Assembly (NCBI RefSeq): GCF_001931755.2
Contig: NZ_CP015510.2
Location: forward strand, 372,001-436,000
Direction of reading: 5' to 3'
Length of the DNA: 64,000 bases
DNA from: Wolbachia endosymbiont of Folsomia candida
GTDB taxonomy: Bacteria; Pseudomonadota; Alphaproteobacteria; Rickettsiales; Anaplasmataceae
The translations under genes and the position numbers were made by a program. Shown here one piece after another: positions 28,329 to 37,775 of this stretch. The number at the start of each line of letters is the position of its first letter. The first letter of the stretch is position 1. The notes under the pieces were generated by a model. That model saw only the letters and a program-made list of their open reading frames with translations. It ran no database searches and was not told the origin of the DNA.

Positions 28329-29675
28329 CTAACTAAAAATGTTTCTCAGTTCCCTAACATGGCCAAGTTTTATTATCTCAATATCATGAGAAGAGTAATT
28401 ACCGTTTTCAGGCATGATCGCTTTTTTAAATCCTAACTTTTGCGCTTCTTTTAATCTTAAATCAGCATGCGAAATATTTCTAATTTCACCTGAAAGTGCA
28501 ACTTCGCCGCAGATTATTGCAGAAGCTGGCAGCGGTAAATTTACTACACTTGAAATTAGAGAAGCAGCAACAGCAAGGTCAGCTGATGGCTCCTGTATTT
28601 TGAGCCCCCCTGCAATGTTCAAGTATACCTCTTTATCATGTAAGAATATTTTACAACGGGCGTTTAGTACAGCAATAATCATAGCCAATCGATTAATATC
28701 CCATCCGACCACGGCTCTTCTTGGAGTTGCCATATTCGTGCCTGCTATCAGCGCTTGGACTTCCATTAAAATTGGCCTTGAGCCCTCAATTCCTGCAAAT
28801 ACTGCGCTGCCAACTACTTCTCTATCATGAGTTCCATTTCCCATTAGAAATAATGACGATGGATTATCAACAGGCACAAGTCCAGCTTCAGACATCTCAA
28901 AAACACCAATTTCATTTGCTGGGCCAAATCTATTTTTGATAGTACGCAAAATTCTGTATTGATTGCTATTTTCACCTTCAAAATATAACACCGTATCCAC
29001 CATATGCTCTAAAGTTTTTGGTCCAGCTATTTGTCCATCTTTAGTAATATGGCCAACTATTAGGAGTGAAACACCATATTGTTTAGCAAGAACAGTGAGC
29101 TCATGGGCACAAGTACGCACTTGAGTTACAGTGCCTGGAGCAGATGTTACTCTGCTATCGTACATCGTTTGTATTGAGTCAATTATTAAGAATTTAACGT
29201 TTTTATTTTCTTTTACTGCTGTTATCACATCAGTTGAGGAAACTGTAGATAAGAGCTTTATCTTCGGTTCATTTATTTTAAGACGCTTTGCTCTCAAACT
29301 GACCTGTTCCAAAGACTCTTCACCAGATACATAAAGACATTCAAAAGAGGAAGATTGTGTAAGGTTTGCTGCAATTCTTAGCAAAAGAGTTGACTTTCCA
29401 ATTCCAGGTTCACCACCAATTAAAATGCTAGCGCCTTGAACAATGCCTCCACCAAAAACTCTATCCAGCTCTTCTATTCCAGTTAAAAAACGTTCAGGAG
29501 TGATAATTTCATTATCTGACAACGCTTTCATTAAAATTGGTGCAGATACATTTTTCTTATCAGTTTTTACTGCTATTTCTTCAACAACTGTATCCCAACT
29601 GTCACATGCAATGCATTTCCCTACCCATCTACCAGTAGTATGGCCGCAGGATTGACACACATATATTGTTTTCAT
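28329..29675 (-). CDS. radA: DNA repair protein RadA
   Basis: RadA is a DnaB-like ATP-driven helicase that extends recombination intermediates. The 448-residue protein has the N-terminal C4 zinc finger (CQSCG...CIACDSW), Walker A in GGEPGIGKST, the RadA motif KNRFG (RTIKNRFGPANEIGVFEM), and a C-terminal Lon-like domain (PSADLAVAASLISSVVNLPL). Start ATG at 29675 and length are normal. It stands alone, divergent from the LssY-like gene. Confidence 0.97.
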   Translation of the reverse strand: MKTIYVCQSCGHTTGRWVGKCIACDSWDTVVEEIAVKTDKKNVSAPILMKALSDNEIITPERFLTGIEELDRVFGGGIVQGASILIGGEPGIGKSTLLLRIAANLTQSSSFECLYVSGEESLEQVSLRAKRLKINEPKIKLLSTVSSTDVITAVKENKNVKFLIIDSIQTMYDSRVTSAPGTVTQVRTCAHELTVLAKQYGVSLLIVGHITKDGQIAGPKTLEHMVDTVLYFEGENSNQYRILRTIKNRFGPANEIGVFEMSEAGLVPVDNPSSLFLMGNGTHDREVVGSAVFAGIEGSRPILMEVQALIAGTNMATPRRAVVGWDINRLAMIIAVLNARCKIFLHDKEVYLNIAGGLKIQEPSADLAVAASLISSVVNLPLPASAIICGEVALSGEIRNISHADLRLKEAQKLGFKKAIMPENGNYSSHDIEIIKLGHVRELRNIFS

Positions 29676-29767
29676 CTAAATGAGGACTCCTTCACAACAC
29701 GATACGTTTAATAAATTTTTATATCATATCAAGTAAAAACAAATAAGCTGATTTCAAGGATATAAAA

Positions 29768-30403
29768 ATGTGCAGGCTATATTATTATTGTATTGCTTTC
29801 ATGGTTATCTTATTGTGCTCACCATGTCAAGGTTTAGTCGTAGAAGATATTCCGAAAAGGACTATGAAAAATAGGAAAACAGCCGGTGATCCTGTTAATA
29901 TAGTTATAGTTGAAAGTAAAGAAAGAATTCATAAAACTTTCACCAGTGCAGGGTGGAGTGTTGCAGATAAACTTAGTGTATCTAAGAACGTGAGGATTGC
30001 ACTTGACTGTATTTTCAATCTTTCATACCGTAAAGCTCCGGTTAGTAAATTATATTATTTAAACAAACCGCAAGACATCTCGTATCAACTTCAGTATGGA
30101 GGAAGTCCACGTAAACGCCATCATGTTAGATTTTGGAAAATTCCAGAACAAAAATCCAATAAGGAAGTATGGGTAGGAGCTGTATCATTTGATAAGAAAA
30201 TTAAATTTAACCGTGTTACTAAGAAATTTACCCATAAAATTAGTCCTGATGTGGATAAGGAAAGAAATATGATAGTAAAAATCTTTAAAAAGCATGGATT
30301 CAAATCAACAGTGATAGATAAATTCCAAACTAAATTATGTGGTAAAAATGGAGAAGGTGATTATTACTACACTGATGGAAAATTAGCTATATTGGAAAAT
30401 TAA
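29768..30403 (+). CDS. Secreted LssY C-terminal-domain protein
   Basis: The 211-residue protein has a signal peptide (CIAFMVILLCSPCQG) and then an LssY_C-like domain: GDPVNIVIVESKERI, HHVRFWKIP, EVWVGAVSFDKKI and HKISPDVDKERNMI. In other bacteria the domain ends membrane proteins such as LssY of the Legionella lss locus; its function is unsettled. Here it stands without the membrane part and is probably periplasmic. ATG at 29768 follows AAGGA. Confidence 0.75.
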   Translation: MCRLYYYCIAFMVILLCSPCQGLVVEDIPKRTMKNRKTAGDPVNIVIVESKERIHKTFTSAGWSVADKLSVSKNVRIALDCIFNLSYRKAPVSKLYYLNKPQDISYQLQYGGSPRKRHHVRFWKIPEQKSNKEVWVGAVSFDKKIKFNRVTKKFTHKISPDVDKERNMIVKIFKKHGFKSTVIDKFQTKLCGKNGEGDYYYTDGKLAILEN

Positions 30404-30531
30404 ACTCTACACAAAATTTTCTGAACGCTCTGATCTCAGCCCAAAGACCATAAAATCAAGCAAAAAAATATGCATTTGATTAAATACACATTACATCTAT
30501 AATAGATTATGGTAAATTAAAAAGAGGTAAT

Positions 30532-31308
30532 ATGGGTAATATAGCTATAATAACAGCATACAATAAATTCATTAATTTAAAAATAGAGCAGTTTCTAAAC
30601 AGCTTTCAAAATAAGAAAATTCAATTACATATATTAAATTTTGCACCATTTCTTTCTTTTATAGAAGAAGGAGATTATGACAAATGGGGCAATAAAAATT
30701 TAAAAAAGTTACTTGTACATGATTTGCCTTACTTTGATAGTGCAAATGATAATGACTACATTACTCATATAAAAGTTGAAGAAAGTCATACTAAATTATT
30801 TGAATTCATTAAAAAGTGCGTACAAAAAGATATAAGGAGTAGGAAAATTAAGATGAATGTAGGCAAGAAAGCAGAAGAGTGGAATGAATATTTTAAGCAA
30901 TTAATTCATAACGCTGAATATAAAGATGAATATTATCAAGCCTTTCAAGAATGGCCAACTTATGATTCTTATGTTAATGGTACTGAAAATAACAGCTATA
31001 ACAACCTACCTGCTTTTCACTCTGTTGGAAAGAATAACCTATCTAATTTCCGCTATATTGGAAACAACAGCCTGCCTGATAGAGAAATTTTCAAACCTGA
31101 TTATTCATTAGTATTGATTGTATTCCCATTTATAGCATGCTTAGTTTGTTTTGTGTGTTTATTTAATTGCTGCATGAAAAGATTAAGCAATAGAGTAACA
31201 AGCACTAGCGATTCTAGGGAAGAAACTGAGATGCATTTAGTTCAGTGTGAAGAATTCCAGGATGTAGAGCTTCTGCAGCATGGATCTATGGTTAACATAG
31301 AATTATAA
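30532..31308 (+). CDS. Hypothetical protein with one C-terminal membrane segment
   Basis: I recognise no family in this 258-residue protein. ATG at 30532 has GAGG upstream. Residues about 1-185 are polar and rich in Asn, Tyr and Lys; a strong hydrophobic segment follows (LVLIVFPFIACLVCFVCLFN, about 194-213) and then a ~45-residue acidic tail. The layout suggests a tail-anchored membrane protein. It precedes the J-domain membrane gene by 172 bases on the same strand. Confidence 0.65.
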   Translation: MGNIAIITAYNKFINLKIEQFLNSFQNKKIQLHILNFAPFLSFIEEGDYDKWGNKNLKKLLVHDLPYFDSANDNDYITHIKVEESHTKLFEFIKKCVQKDIRSRKIKMNVGKKAEEWNEYFKQLIHNAEYKDEYYQAFQEWPTYDSYVNGTENNSYNNLPAFHSVGKNNLSNFRYIGNNSLPDREIFKPDYSLVLIVFPFIACLVCFVCLFNCCMKRLSNRVTSTSDSREETEMHLVQCEEFQDVELLQHGSMVNIEL

Positions 31309-31480
31309 ATCTAAAAAGTTTATTGACGCTTTTTAGTTGAAGTTATGTTTATATGATGAGAAAGAGGGATTTCTTTTAAATATTGAAGAGAAATTGTCAT
31401 ATAGTTAGTATTAATTTACTTCCAAAGATTGGGTAATTAATGTATTATTAGTATAGTGAAGCTGGCTAAAGAGGGAAAAC

Positions 31481-32737
31481 GTGTCCGATCAAGCTGCTCT
31501 AACTGAGCAAGATTACAAAGATAATGAAGATTTATTTAAGATACTTGAAATAAAAATTGGTGATGTTGTAGGCGAGAATTACCAAGAGCTCGTTGAGTTT
31601 TTTAAAAAACAGCATAGGAAACTAATTCTTGTCACTCATCCTGACAAGGGAGGTGATAAGTATAGGTTTGATAAGATTTTTAAAGCTCATAAAGATCTTC
31701 AAGAGTATATTAAACCTTTAGGATTAGGAAATCCTTGCATTTCAAGTATGAAAAGAAATGATCCTAAACCAAAAAGTGACGTTTGTGAAGAAGATAGTAG
31801 CTGTCTTACATTTGAAGAATTCCACTACAGAAAAAAATTATTTGATAAATTAAAAATTAGTCGAGAAGAAGCTGTAGGGAAAAACTTTCAAGAACTAATT
31901 TCCATACTAAAAAAGAAAGAGAGCGCGTATGCAGAAGACCTAGAATTTTGGAATCGGATACATAGATATTTGTATGAAGTTAACATACCATTTAGTATAC
32001 AACTCTTTCGTTATATTTCTCCTCTAAAAAAAAATCAGAATTTAATAGAATGTGATAAAAGAAAATTGGCACTAAAATTCATAGTGTGTAGAAATATTAT
32101 GCTGATTAAGATACAAGATATGGGTAACTTCCCTTTAGCTTTATCAGGCATTGTAATGATAGGTTGTTATTTATCGTGGTGGGTAATAGTATTTGCTATT
32201 ATATTTGAGGTTGCTACTTTTAAGTTAGAAGGTTACTACAAGGTTAAATATCAAAAGTCAGAAATTTCCACTGATGAATTTGTAAACAAAATGAATTATA
32301 TACGCCTTGCCGTTAATCTTTTTTATTGTTACCCTTTTGCCGCTCTTTCTATTTATCTACTGGCAACAAATTTTGTTACCAGTAACTCAATCATTAGTAG
32401 TGTAGTATTTGGTGTTACTTTGTCATTTGCTATATTGGCAAAGGTTTTAGCTCCTGTATTCTCAAAATGTTGTGAAATATATGCTGAAAAACATACAAGA
32501 AATTTACTTGAAGAAGATCCAAAAGATAGAGTACAAAAAGAAACTGATCTGTTAAAGTTAAAGTGGTATGACCCACGTTTGCTATTAATACCAATTATTA
32601 TGCCTCTTGTTAGAAAGTATTTTTCAAAAATCGCTGACGAGTTAGCTGAAAGGAATTTGGATGAAGTAAATACCAATATGTCTGATGTTAAACCTGAACA
32701 ACCTGAAGCAAGGCAAGGTGCTGCAGAGTTTGTCTAA
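31481..32737 (+). CDS. J-domain-like membrane protein
   Basis: GTG at 31481 follows GAGGG with good spacing. Residues about 35-75 (RKLILVTHPDKGGDKYRFDK) carry the HPD tripeptide at 53-55 in a short J-domain of the HPDKGG type, which stimulates Hsp70/DnaK. Residues about 103-160 look like a second, degenerate copy (FHYRKKLFDKLKISREEAVG) without HPD. Three or more membrane segments follow between about 215 and 330 (GIVMIGCYLSWWVIVFAIIF and others). The cytoplasmic J-domain would bring DnaK, or a host Hsp70 if exposed, to a membrane. It is not the housekeeping DnaJ. The tail is Glu/Pro-rich. Confidence 0.72.
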   Translation: MSDQAALTEQDYKDNEDLFKILEIKIGDVVGENYQELVEFFKKQHRKLILVTHPDKGGDKYRFDKIFKAHKDLQEYIKPLGLGNPCISSMKRNDPKPKSDVCEEDSSCLTFEEFHYRKKLFDKLKISREEAVGKNFQELISILKKKESAYAEDLEFWNRIHRYLYEVNIPFSIQLFRYISPLKKNQNLIECDKRKLALKFIVCRNIMLIKIQDMGNFPLALSGIVMIGCYLSWWVIVFAIIFEVATFKLEGYYKVKYQKSEISTDEFVNKMNYIRLAVNLFYCYPFAALSIYLLATNFVTSNSIISSVVFGVTLSFAILAKVLAPVFSKCCEIYAEKHTRNLLEEDPKDRVQKETDLLKLKWYDPRLLLIPIIMPLVRKYFSKIADELAERNLDEVNTNMSDVKPEQPEARQGAAEFV

Positions 32738-32825
32738 GTGGGTCTACGAATGGGCGTAGTTCTATTCTTTTAAAGTTTGTTGAAATTTTTGAGCTTATTT
32801 GGTATTGTTAACCCATTAAATAAAA

Positions 32826-34133
32826 TTGAAAAGAACTGTGTCAAATAAAATAGGTTTTTTGGCTATTTTTGCTTTAGTAATTAGTAGCCAAATTGGCTCT
32901 GGAATTTTTGTGCTACCGATTAGCCTTGCTCCATATGGTATATATAGCCTGATAAGTTGGGTTATGTCAGGTTGTGGTGCAATATCTCTTGCTTTAGTTT
33001 TTGCCTTGCTTTGCGCAAAATTTCCAGAAACTGGTGGCCCTCATGTTTATGTGAAACATGCTTTTGGGTCCACTGCAGCTTTTTTCGTTGGTTGGACATA
33101 TTGGGTAATTTCGTGGGTTAGCACAACTGCAGTAATTGTTGCAAGTATTGGTTATCTCACTCCACTTTTCCACGCAGATATTCAAAATGTACGTTTACTT
33201 TTAGAGATATTGTTATTTACAGCCATTACACTAATAAATTTAAGAGGAGTTACAACTGCTGGGTGCGTTGAACTTATATTAATGATCGTCAAAATTACTG
33301 CTCTGCTTGCAATACCAATAACAGCACTATTTTTCTTTGATAGAGGTAATTTCGTTGTAAGTGAAGAAATATCAAGCCTTACGATATCTCAGATTCTTGC
33401 TCGTTCAACACTCCTTACTTTGTGGTGTTTTATTGGACTTGAATCAGCAACAGCACCTGCAGGATCAGTTAATAATCCAGCCAAAACAATACCTAGAGCC
33501 ATAGTGCTTGGTACAATCTGTGTGGCTGTTATATATTTCATTAATAGTCTTGCAATCATGGGATTAATAAATGGTAATGATTTAGCTAATTCAAAAGCGC
33601 CATACGTTGATGCAATAAAAATTATGTTTCCTGGCAATTGGCACTTAATCGTTTCTGTAATTGCATCCATTGTTTGTGTTGGCAGCTTAAACGCTTGGGT
33701 TTTAGCTAGCGGACAAGTTGCACTTGGCCTTGCAAAGGATAAACTCATGCCACAATTTTTTACTAAAACGAATAAATACGACTCTCCTTTTTGGGGAATA
33801 ATGATTAGTTCACTTGGAACTGCAATTCTACTTGTTCTTACATCAAGCAATAATTTTGCTGAGCAGATAACCTCAATTATTGATTTTTCCGTAATTTCAT
33901 TCTTGTTTGTTTACCTTGCGTGCTGCCTTGCTTTTCTAAAAGTTATGCTACAAGAGAAAGGTTATTATAAGCTTTTAATCGGAAGTGTAGCCACAGCTTT
34001 TTGCTGTTGGATAATATTTGAAACTGCTATAAATACCTTACTCATTGCAAGTCTATTCACCGCAAGTGGTATACCCATCTACTTGTTTTGGTACCGCAGA
34101 ACTTCCATGTTGCAAGTCACAAGATCCGAGTAA
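32826..34133 (+). CDS. Amino acid permease (APC superfamily)
   Basis: The protein of up to 435 residues has about 12 membrane segments and the APC start pattern [19 protein letters not shown], followed by [16 protein letters not shown]. Such carriers take up amino acids or exchange them; the substrate is not clear. The frame opens at a TTG (32826); a GTG at 32838 is an equally possible start, both with weak ribosome sites. Its 3' end overlaps the end of the converging miaB gene by 81 bases. Confidence 0.88.
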   Translation: MKRTVSNKIGFLAIFALVISSQIGSGIFVLPISLAPYGIYSLISWVMSGCGAISLALVFALLCAKFPETGGPHVYVKHAFGSTAAFFVGWTYWVISWVSTTAVIVASIGYLTPLFHADIQNVRLLLEILLFTAITLINLRGVTTAGCVELILMIVKITALLAIPITALFFFDRGNFVVSEEISSLTISQILARSTLLTLWCFIGLESATAPAGSVNNPAKTIPRAIVLGTICVAVIYFINSLAIMGLINGNDLANSKAPYVDAIKIMFPGNWHLIVSVIASIVCVGSLNAWVLASGQVALGLAKDKLMPQFFTKTNKYDSPFWGIMISSLGTAILLVLTSSNNFAEQITSIIDFSVISFLFVYLACCLAFLKVMLQEKGYYKLLIGSVATAFCCWIIFETAINTLLIASLFTASGIPIYLFWYRRTSMLQVTRSE

Positions 34134-35435
34134 GCTATTTTGCCTGGCCTCTGATATTTTTACATTCACTATTTTATCTTTATATTTTCCTTCAGTATCG
34201 TTAATGCATACCGATTGCATATAAGGGCTTTTTCCAATAATTTGGTCTTGATGCTTACCTTTTTTATCACTAAACAATACAGGTATAGTTTTACCTACCG
34301 TATTCTTGTTAAATTCTAGTTGTTGTTCACTGATTAATTTCTGTAAACGAAGCAGGCGCTCTGCTTTAACTTCTTCTGGCACTTGATCTTTTCTTTCAGC
34401 CCCAGGTGTTCCTGGCCTTGGGCTATATTTGAAGCTATAAGCTTGAGCGTACTTGACTTTTTCTACCAATTTTATGGTTTCCTCAAAATCTTTTTCGGTT
34501 TCTCCAGGAAAGCCAACTATGAAATCAGAGGAAAATTCTATTTCAGGGTCTAGATTGCGAAATTTATCTATTATTTCAAAATACTCTTCTGCTGTGTGTT
34601 TTCTGTTCATTGCACGCAATGTTTTATCTGAACCCGATTGCACAGGCAGGTGAATAAATGGCATAAGTTTTGGCTCTTCCAAATGCGCTAGGTATAGAGA
34701 TTCATGCATATCGCGCGGATGAGAGGTTGTATAGCGTATTCTTTCCAGCTTTTCAATTTTAGCAATATGGCCAATTAATTTTCCTAAATCCCAAACTTCT
34801 CCTCCTAATTCTCCATGATAAGCATTAACATTTTGACCAAGCAAAGTAATCTCTTTTGCACCATTTGCAACAAGTTTCAATGCTTCACGGAATATCTCAT
34901 TTACTGGCCGTGAATACTCAGCTCCACGAGTATAAGGCACCACGCAAAATGTACAAAATTTATCACAACCTTCCTGTATGGAGAGAAATGCGGACGACCC
35001 TTGACTATTGCCATAACATTCATCTGGCAACTTATCAAACTTTGCTATTTCAGGAAAATCAGTGTCTATTACATGACCTTTACTTCTGCTGGCTTTTACT
35101 ATCAGCTCTGGTAAAGCAGCAATGCTTTGCGGACCAACAACAATATCAACAAATGGAGCTCTCCTAAATACTTCTTCACCTTCTGCCTGCGCGACACATC
35201 CAGCCACTACTATTGTAACATCTTTCTTTTTTTGTGATGAATGAATCTTTCCAAGTTCTGAATAAAGTTTTTCTGCTGCTTTTTCCCTAATGTGGCAGGT
35301 GTTGAGTATCACTAGATCAGCTTGCTCCGCACCACTTACAATATTAAAGCCCAGTGGTTTGACTATATTTTCCATCAGAATGGAATCATAGACATTCATC
35401 TGGCAACCGTAAGTTTTAATGTATAGGCCCTTCAT
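34053..35435 (-). CDS. miaB: tRNA methylthiotransferase MiaB
   Basis: MiaB adds a methylthio group to i6A at position 37 of tRNAs reading UNN codons. It has the three N-terminal cluster cysteines (YGCQMN, LNTCHIR, VAGCVAQ), the radical-SAM motif CDKFCTFC with VVPYTRG, and a C-terminal TRAM region. ATG at 35435 fits. The 460 residues are slightly longer than usual at the C-terminus, where the gene runs 81 bases into the converging permease gene. Confidence 0.97.
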   Translation of the reverse strand: MKGLYIKTYGCQMNVYDSILMENIVKPLGFNIVSGAEQADLVILNTCHIREKAAEKLYSELGKIHSSQKKKDVTIVVAGCVAQAEGEEVFRRAPFVDIVVGPQSIAALPELIVKASRSKGHVIDTDFPEIAKFDKLPDECYGNSQGSSAFLSIQEGCDKFCTFCVVPYTRGAEYSRPVNEIFREALKLVANGAKEITLLGQNVNAYHGELGGEVWDLGKLIGHIAKIEKLERIRYTTSHPRDMHESLYLAHLEEPKLMPFIHLPVQSGSDKTLRAMNRKHTAEEYFEIIDKFRNLDPEIEFSSDFIVGFPGETEKDFEETIKLVEKVKYAQAYSFKYSPRPGTPGAERKDQVPEEVKAERLLRLQKLISEQQLEFNKNTVGKTIPVLFSDKKGKHQDQIIGKSPYMQSVCINDTEGKYKDKIVNVKISEARQNSLLGSCDLQHGSSAVPKQVDGYTTCGE

Positions 35436-35548
35436 ACTTATTTAATACATTACCTTCAAAATTACTAAGCATAATTGTCATTCGAGTAGCGTGACTACTT
35501 AAATTCAGATGTGGTCAAGCTATAGGATGGCAGGTTATACACTAAAAC

Positions 35549-36199
35549 TCAACTCCGATTTACAATATTATACCTTTTATGATCAAATTCACATAAATCA
35601 TTAATAATGCATGTGTCACATGAAGGTTTTTGTGCCTTGCAAATATATCTCCCATGCAGAACTAGCCAGTGGTGAGCATAAAGTAGGTATTTTTCTGGTA
35701 TAACACTTAAAAGAGATTGCTCTGTTTTAAATACATCTTTTTCTTTTACAAGGCCAACTCTGTTGCTAACTCTAAAAACATGAGTGTCAACTGCTAAAGT
35801 TGGTATGCCAAGTCCCGAACTTAAGAACACATTAGCACTTTTTCTTCCAACTCCTGGCAAAGATATTAAAGCATCAAAACTCTCAGGTACTTTGCTAGCA
35901 TATTGCTCAATCAATATTTTACTAAGCCCGATTATATTTTTTGCTTTGGAATTATATAAACCAATACTGCTTATACGTTTTCTTAGCTCGTTTTGCCCTA
36001 AATCAAGCATCTTTTCTGGGCTATCTACAGCTTTAAATAGTTCTTTTGTAATCTTATTAACACTTACATCAGTTGTGCGTGCCGATAAAACAATTGCAAT
36101 GAGCAGTGTAAAGTGATTGATATAATTTAGCTCTATTTTTGGTGTGGAATTTGATTGCTGAAACCTTTCAAATATCAGTCCTACTTTTTTTTCATCCAT
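35549..36199 (-). CDS. nth: Endonuclease III
   Basis: Nth removes oxidised pyrimidines and cuts the abasic site. The 216-residue protein has the helix-hairpin-helix LPGVGRKSANVF with the catalytic Lys, the catalytic Asp in VDTHVFRVSNR, and the 4Fe-4S ligands Cys-x6-Cys-x2-Cys-x5-Cys at the C-terminus (CKAQKPSCDTC and on). Start and length are normal. It lies between dapF and miaB on the same strand. Confidence 0.97.
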   Translation of the reverse strand: MDEKKVGLIFERFQQSNSTPKIELNYINHFTLLIAIVLSARTTDVSVNKITKELFKAVDSPEKMLDLGQNELRKRISSIGLYNSKAKNIIGLSKILIEQYASKVPESFDALISLPGVGRKSANVFLSSGLGIPTLAVDTHVFRVSNRVGLVKEKDVFKTEQSLLSVIPEKYLLYAHHWLVLHGRYICKAQKPSCDTCIINDLCEFDHKRYNIVNRS

Positions 36200-36265
36200 T
36201 TAGAGAGCTAAAAGCTTATACTATACCTCAATATCCTGCTGTGTAAACTGTTACATATATAGGGT

Positions 36266-37057
36266 TTATAGAAACCCTATATCACCGCTCATGAATACGT
36301 TGTCTTCCCACCTGATTAATAGCTTACCTCCTGGCAAGTTTACTGAAGTTTCTTCGCTGCTTATGTATCCACGTAGTATTGATGCAACAAGTGCTGCACA
36401 CGCTGCACTCCCGCATGATGCTGTGATGCCTGTGCCTCTTTCCCAAACTCTTAAGTTTATTTCTCCAGATTTTTCTATTTGCACAATACTGACATTTGTT
36501 TTCTGAGGAAATAATTCATGGTTTTCTAGCGTTGGTCCTAAGATTTGTAGAGGTATTTCGTTTATATTATCAACAAAAAAGACCATATGAGGATTACCAA
36601 TATTTACTGCAACAGGGTCTTTTAGCATTTCAAGTTCTATGGGAAGGTGAAGAGTGTCACATTGAGTGGACAAGGGAATTTCATGCCATTTGAGAGAAGG
36701 TTTTCCCATATTGACCTTTACAGATTTATCGCCTGCCTTAAAGCATTCTAAGATACGTTCATTTATCAGCTCGATCGTGACATATTCGACGCTTTTTTCA
36801 GACATTATCAAATATCCAACACAACGTGCTGCATTTCCACACATTTCAGCTTTACTGCCATCAGCATTATAGATATGCATAAAGCAATCAGCCACAACGG
36901 ACTTAGTTATCACTATTACTTGATCACAATTGTTTTGATCAGCAATTTTTTTATAATCCCAGTCTAAATTATTTGTTGAACGTGAATCTATAATGACAAA
37001 TTTGTTACCAGTGCCGTGCATTGTATAGCTAGAATAAGTAAGACTTCCCAACATCAT
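36266..37057 (-). CDS. dapF: Diaminopimelate epimerase
   Basis: DapF converts LL- to meso-diaminopimelate for lysine and peptidoglycan precursor synthesis. Both catalytic cysteines are present, in GNAARC and ASCGSAAC, and the family start MHGTGNKFVIIDSR is clear. I choose ATG at 37057 (ATG 37054 is also possible). A frame extension upstream to a TTG at 37093 exists, but those codons come from a repeat (GTTCGTACAGTTGTGGA) also found at 37549-37565, so they are unlikely to be native. Length is then about 263 residues. Confidence 0.95.
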   Translation of the reverse strand: MMLGSLTYSSYTMHGTGNKFVIIDSRSTNNLDWDYKKIADQNNCDQVIVITKSVVADCFMHIYNADGSKAEMCGNAARCVGYLIMSEKSVEYVTIELINERILECFKAGDKSVKVNMGKPSLKWHEIPLSTQCDTLHLPIELEMLKDPVAVNIGNPHMVFFVDNINEIPLQILGPTLENHELFPQKTNVSIVQIEKSGEINLRVWERGTGITASCGSAACAALVASILRGYISSEETSVNLPGGKLLIRWEDNVFMSGDIGFL

Positions 37058-37068
37058 ACCGCGATTTA

Positions 37069-37565
37069 TTCCACAACTGTACGAACGTTGCAAAACTTTA
37101 AGGCAAAAGTGTAAAAAATGGTGTCATTCCAGTGCTTTTGACACTGGAATCCAGTTTTCTTACTTAATAACTTCATCATATAAATCTTTCCAATCTTGGT
37201 TTTCTTGTTCAACCAAATCTATTTTCCATTTCCTTTGCCAACCTTTTAAAAGCTTTTCTTTAGCAACAGCTAAATTTATATCTTGAAATTCTTCAAGGTA
37301 AACTAATTTACACACATTGTATTTTGACGTAAAGCTAGAAATAATTTTGCTCTTATGCTCCCAAATTTGTTTAATTAAATTTGACGTCATGCCTATATAC
37401 AAAGTACCATTAGGCTCACTTGCAGTTATATAAACATAATAGTTTTTCACATATAATTAATAAATTAACTGGATCCCAGTGTCGAAGCACTGGGATGACA
37501 CCAAAGGTTGATGTTTTTAGTTTGCTTTCTCGCTAAATTAGATGTTCGTACAGTTGTGGATTCAT
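37069..37565. repeat. Cassette bounded by 17-bp inverted repeats
   Basis: TCCACAACTGTACGAAC at 37069-37085 and its exact complement at 37549-37565 face each other around the GIY-YIG gene. Just inside lie two hairpin repeats in opposite orientation: 37120-37154 (ATTCCAGTG...CACTGGAAT) and 37469-37503 (ATCCCAGTG...CACTGGGAT), each with a GTGTCA end. The nested symmetry suggests a small mobile cassette or repeated homing events. Confidence 0.65.
37160..37450 (-). CDS. GIY-YIG nuclease-like protein
   Basis: The 96-residue protein is a free-standing GIY-YIG domain of the UPF0213/YhbQ type: YVYITASEPNGTLYIGMTSN has the YVY...YIG pair (GIY replaced by VYI), the Arg of the usual YIG-x-T-x(n)-R is not in its canonical place, and a later Glu lies in VYLEEF. 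Such single-domain proteins may nick DNA; activity is uncertain. The start is GTG at 37450 without a clear ribosome site. It sits inside paired palindromes, unlike its neighbours. Confidence 0.8.
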   Translation of the reverse strand: MKNYYVYITASEPNGTLYIGMTSNLIKQIWEHKSKIISSFTSKYNVCKLVYLEEFQDINLAVAKEKLLKGWQRKWKIDLVEQENQDWKDLYDEVIK

Positions 37566-37775
37566 TCGCTGTATCTCAGCGTAGATCCCGCTAACAAGCA
37601 GCGGGATGACGATATTATTAATCGGTAAATCTTACTTATTCCAGATATATATACAGAGCGAATGCAGTCCGCGGAAAAACAGCCAATATTTGGCGATGCT
37701 GTAAAAATGCTCATAAGCTAGAAAAATCTAGAAAACTTTTAACAATATAACACATAAATACGATTAGCTAAAGGC
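37451..37775. other. Intergenic region with palindromic repeats
   Basis: Besides the repeats listed for the cassette, another short hairpin repeat lies at 37583-37611 (ATCCCGCT-AACAAGC-AGCGGGAT). Its sequence resembles the other two (GATCCC...GGGATGAC), so they form one family of short genomic palindromes. No gene is seen. Confidence 0.6.

Noticed and set aside
30121..30303. Minus-strand frame within the LssY-like gene
   Set aside because: The plus-strand gene has a signal peptide, ribosome site and domain match; the antisense frame has none.
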